Assembly: GCA_024636075.1 (NCBI GenBank)
Contig: JAGXHS010000189.1
Span: 1 to 7,494 of the forward strand
Direction: 5' to 3'
DNA length: 7,494 bases
Origin: Propionibacteriaceae bacterium
GTDB taxonomy: Bacteria > Actinomycetota > Actinomycetes > Propionibacteriales > Propionibacteriaceae
A model generated the notes under the pieces. The model saw only the letters and a list, made by a program, of their open reading frames with translations, was not told the DNA's origin and did no database searches. Within the stretch, counting starts at the first letter, position 1. The number at the start of each line of letters is the position of its first letter. Shown here piece by piece: positions 6,287-7,494 of this stretch. Both the position numbers and the translations under genes were made by a program.

Positions 6287-6315
6287 TTGACAAGTGTACA
6301 CCGTACACCTAGATT
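6287..6315 (+). promoter_or_regulatory. Promoter of the DUF4386 gene
   Basis: TTGACA (6287-6292), a perfect -35 consensus, is separated by exactly 17 nt from TAGATT (6310-6315). Transcription would start near 6322, giving a leader of about 59 nt. The spacer is almost filled by an inverted repeat, which suggests that a strong promoter is held off by a repressor. Confidence 0.8.
6294..6308. promoter_or_regulatory. Probable TetR operator
   Basis: GTGTAC-ACC-GTACAC is an inverted repeat with perfect 6-bp arms and a 3-bp centre, placed between the -35 and -10 boxes of the DUF4386 promoter. Its size and symmetry fit a TetR-dimer site, and the adjacent divergent regulator is the obvious candidate ligand. 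Binding is inferred. Confidence 0.7.
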
Positions 6316-6332
6316 GGGTATGCGGCGGTTTA

Positions 6333-6347
6333 CGCAGTACACCTGCG
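6333..6347. promoter_or_regulatory. Possible second operator or half-site
   Basis: CGCAG-TACAC-CTGCG is a second 15-bp inverted repeat, about 20 nt downstream of the -10 box in the leader. It also contains GTACACC (6337-6343), the same 7-mer as at 6303-6309 in the first operator, 34 bp apart. It could be an auxiliary repressor site or chance. Confidence 0.35.
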
Positions 6348-6380
6348 ATTTCCCCAATAGCGCGGGGACGAGGAGTTCAC

Positions 6381-7103
6381 ATGTCATTTGAAATCACCGA
6401 CCGGCTCGCCCGGGTCACGCTGGCCAGGTTCACCGGCGGGTTGTATCTGTCGTTCATCGTAACGTCCGTGCTCGCCAACGCTCTGGGACACATCGGACTG
6501 GGCGACGCAGAGCAGATCTACGGCTCGATCACCACAAGTCCGTGGTCGTTCCGCCTCGGCCTCGTGACAGCCTTCGTGTCAGCATTCCTCTTCCTGATGG
6601 CCGCGTGGGGGCTTTATGTCCTGCTGCGGACCGTCAACAAGGACCTGGCGTTGCTCTTCCTCCTGCTCAACGTGGTGGGAGTCGCGATCCAGTGCGCGAG
6701 CATGCTCCACCTCGTGTCGGCGATGCTCACGGTTGACGCCACCGACGGGCCGGCGACCCTCCAGCCGGCACAGGCGGAAGCCACTGCGCAGCTCGCCATC
6801 AACGTGTACCGAACCGGCTTCGTCACCGCCCAGTTGTTCTTCGGCACCTGGCTGTTCCCGCTCGGCTACCTCGTCCTCAAGTCCGGATTCCTCCCGCGAA
6901 TCCTGGGCATCCTGCTCATCCTTGACGGAATCTCCGAGCAGATCTGGTTCCTCCAGGCTCTGCTCCTACCGGACTACCCGGCGATCACGGTTCCGGGGAC
7001 CTTCGTGAGTTTCGTCGCCGAAGTCGGCCTGGCTTTGTGGCTCCTGATCCGGGGCGTGAAGGTAACGAGCCCTGCACCTGGCCTCCCCCTCACTCGAGTG
7101 TGA
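6381..7103 (+). CDS. DUF4386 family membrane protein
   Basis: A 240-residue integral membrane protein with about six helices: ~16-36, 57-82, 88-113, 144-165, 173-195 and 204-224. Family-like features are an early RFTGGLYLSFIV segment, PWSFRLGLVTAF (54-65), VNKDLALLFLLLNVVG (85-100), AQLFFGTWLFPLGYLVLKSG (150-169) and FLPRILGILLILDG (170-183). This is the usual DUF4386 order ('FFG...LGYL..KS..IPR.LG'), and the length fits the family. No biochemical function is established. ATG 6381 is chosen because GAGGAG (6370-6375) sits 5 nt upstream and the DUF4386 match starts right after it; the frame stays open further upstream to GTG 6294, but that part crosses the promoter and operator. It is divergent from the TetR gene and probably its target, and it appears to be monocistronic. 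Confidence 0.88.
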   Translation: MSFEITDRLARVTLARFTGGLYLSFIVTSVLANALGHIGLGDAEQIYGSITTSPWSFRLGLVTAFVSAFLFLMAAWGLYVLLRTVNKDLALLFLLLNVVGVAIQCASMLHLVSAMLTVDATDGPATLQPAQAEATAQLAINVYRTGFVTAQLFFGTWLFPLGYLVLKSGFLPRILGILLILDGISEQIWFLQALLLPDYPAITVPGTFVSFVAEVGLALWLLIRGVKVTSPAPGLPLTRV

Positions 7104-7158
7104 TGTCAAGGGTTGGTGCGGAGGGTCAAGCCCCGACCGATCCCAACAGTCGGCCGGA

Positions 7159-7350
7159 GTGGGGCTGTTCCACCCCCAGACGTTCGAGGACACTCACGGA
7201 CTCATCTCCAACGTCACGTTCGTCGAGGGGCTGGTGTTCTTCCGGGGACTATGGCTGGCCTACTACGGCCAGAGCGACACGACGCTTGCCGTCGCGGTTC
7301 ATGACCCGAAGAAGCCTTGGGGCTCGGCCGCACGGGAGATGCGCGGCTGA
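7159..7350 (+). pseudogene. C-terminal remnant of a GH130-type glycosidase/phosphorylase
   Basis: The frame ending at TGA 7348-7350 reads LFHPQTFEDTHGLISN, then VTFVEGLVFF and WLAYYGQSDTTLAVAVHDPK. This matches the last beta-propeller blade of GH130 enzymes (typical 'NVxFxxGxVxxxGxLxxYYGaaDxxxxVA'). Only ~60 residues remain of a family that is usually 300-500 aa. GH130 members phosphorolyse or hydrolyse beta-mannosides and related glycans; this piece lacks the catalytic Asp region. The frame is open upstream past 7105, but that part (7104-7158) shows no GH130 similarity. A GTG at 7159 could start a short peptide, but no ribosome site is visible. It is best read as the tail left by a deletion or recombination next to the DUF4386 gene. 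Confidence 0.6.
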
Positions 7351-7352
7351 CC

Positions 7353-7494
7353 GTGGAAGAGCAGCGGGGTCTGCGGGGGACCTTCGACGGACAGGCGCGG
7401 CGCGCGGAACTGTTCCCCACGTTGATTGGAGCCATCCGCCCGTTTGGGCGAGTAGTTGTGGTCCAGACTGAGCCCATGGGGACTACTCCGCCAA
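7353..7494 (+). CDS. Unassigned frame running off the right edge
   Basis: From GTG 7353 the plus frame is open to the window end, giving 47 residues: VEEQRGLRGTFDGQARRAEL, then FPTLIGAIRPFGRVVVVQTE and PMGTTPP. The composition looks protein-like, but I do not recognise a family. It begins 3 nt after the GH130 remnant stop. The nearest purine-rich stretch (GGGAG, 7334-7338) is too far upstream for a standard ribosome site. It may be the start of the next gene or chance. Confidence 0.25.
   Translation, partial: MEEQRGLRGTFDGQARRAELFPTLIGAIRPFGRVVVVQTEPMGTTPP

Noticed and set aside
6294..6380. GTG 6294 as an upstream start of the DUF4386 protein
   Set aside because: It lies inside the promoter spacer, upstream of the likely transcription start near 6322; ATG 6381 has a good ribosome site and matches the family start.
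7091..7100. 10-bp palindrome CACTCGAGTG at the end of the DUF4386 gene
   Set aside because: Too short and without a loop for a terminator; it is mostly coding sequence and could easily occur by chance.

Overview
This GC-rich window looks like chromosomal DNA of an actinobacterium (Actinomycetota); genus is not resolved. The evidence is the strong G/C bias at third codon positions, a DUF222/13E12-type gene under a mycobacterial-type LexA box (TCGAAC-N4-GTTCGA), frequent GTG starts, and several start codons only 6-7 nt after a TAnnnT -10 element, as expected for leaderless mRNAs.

Layout. 1-412: the 5' part of a DUF222 (13E12-repeat-like) gene on the minus strand, running off the left edge, with a near-consensus promoter and a perfect SOS box. 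413-753: no intact gene, but a low-confidence degraded minus-strand frame that resembles an ArsR-type HTH. 754-1980: an intact MFS transporter (+). 2202-3854: an intact ABC-F ATPase (-), convergent with the transporter and separated from it by a possible hairpin. 3948-4844: an AlkA-like HhH-GPD DNA glycosylase (-), preceded by a VOC/glyoxalase-like gene (-) whose undisturbed frame would overlap it by ATGA. The VOC gene carries a one-base frameshift, and its 5' end abuts an N-terminally truncated MarR regulator gene (+). This looks like a deletion that removed the divergent intergenic region and the first half of marR. 5491-5517: a strong hairpin between the convergent marR remnant and a TetR gene.

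5519-7103: an intact divergent pair, a TetR-family regulator (-) and a six-helix DUF4386 membrane protein (+). The plus-strand promoter is close to consensus (TTGACA-17-TAGATT), and an inverted repeat GTGTAC-ACC-GTACAC fills its spacer, so this is probably a self-contained repressor/target module. 7104-7494: the C-terminal tail of a GH130-type glycosidase (+) and an unassigned frame that runs off the right edge.

Overall the window mixes intact single genes (transporter, ABC-F, glycosylase, TetR/DUF4386) with three or four gene remnants, which suggests an accessory region that has been rearranged and is decaying. I see no CRISPR array, tRNA, rRNA, transposase or phage gene, and no multi-gene system that I would call undescribed. 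The points most worth checking are the SOS-controlled DUF222 promoter, the marR/VOC deletion junction, the TetR operator, and the altered active-site position of the glycosylase.
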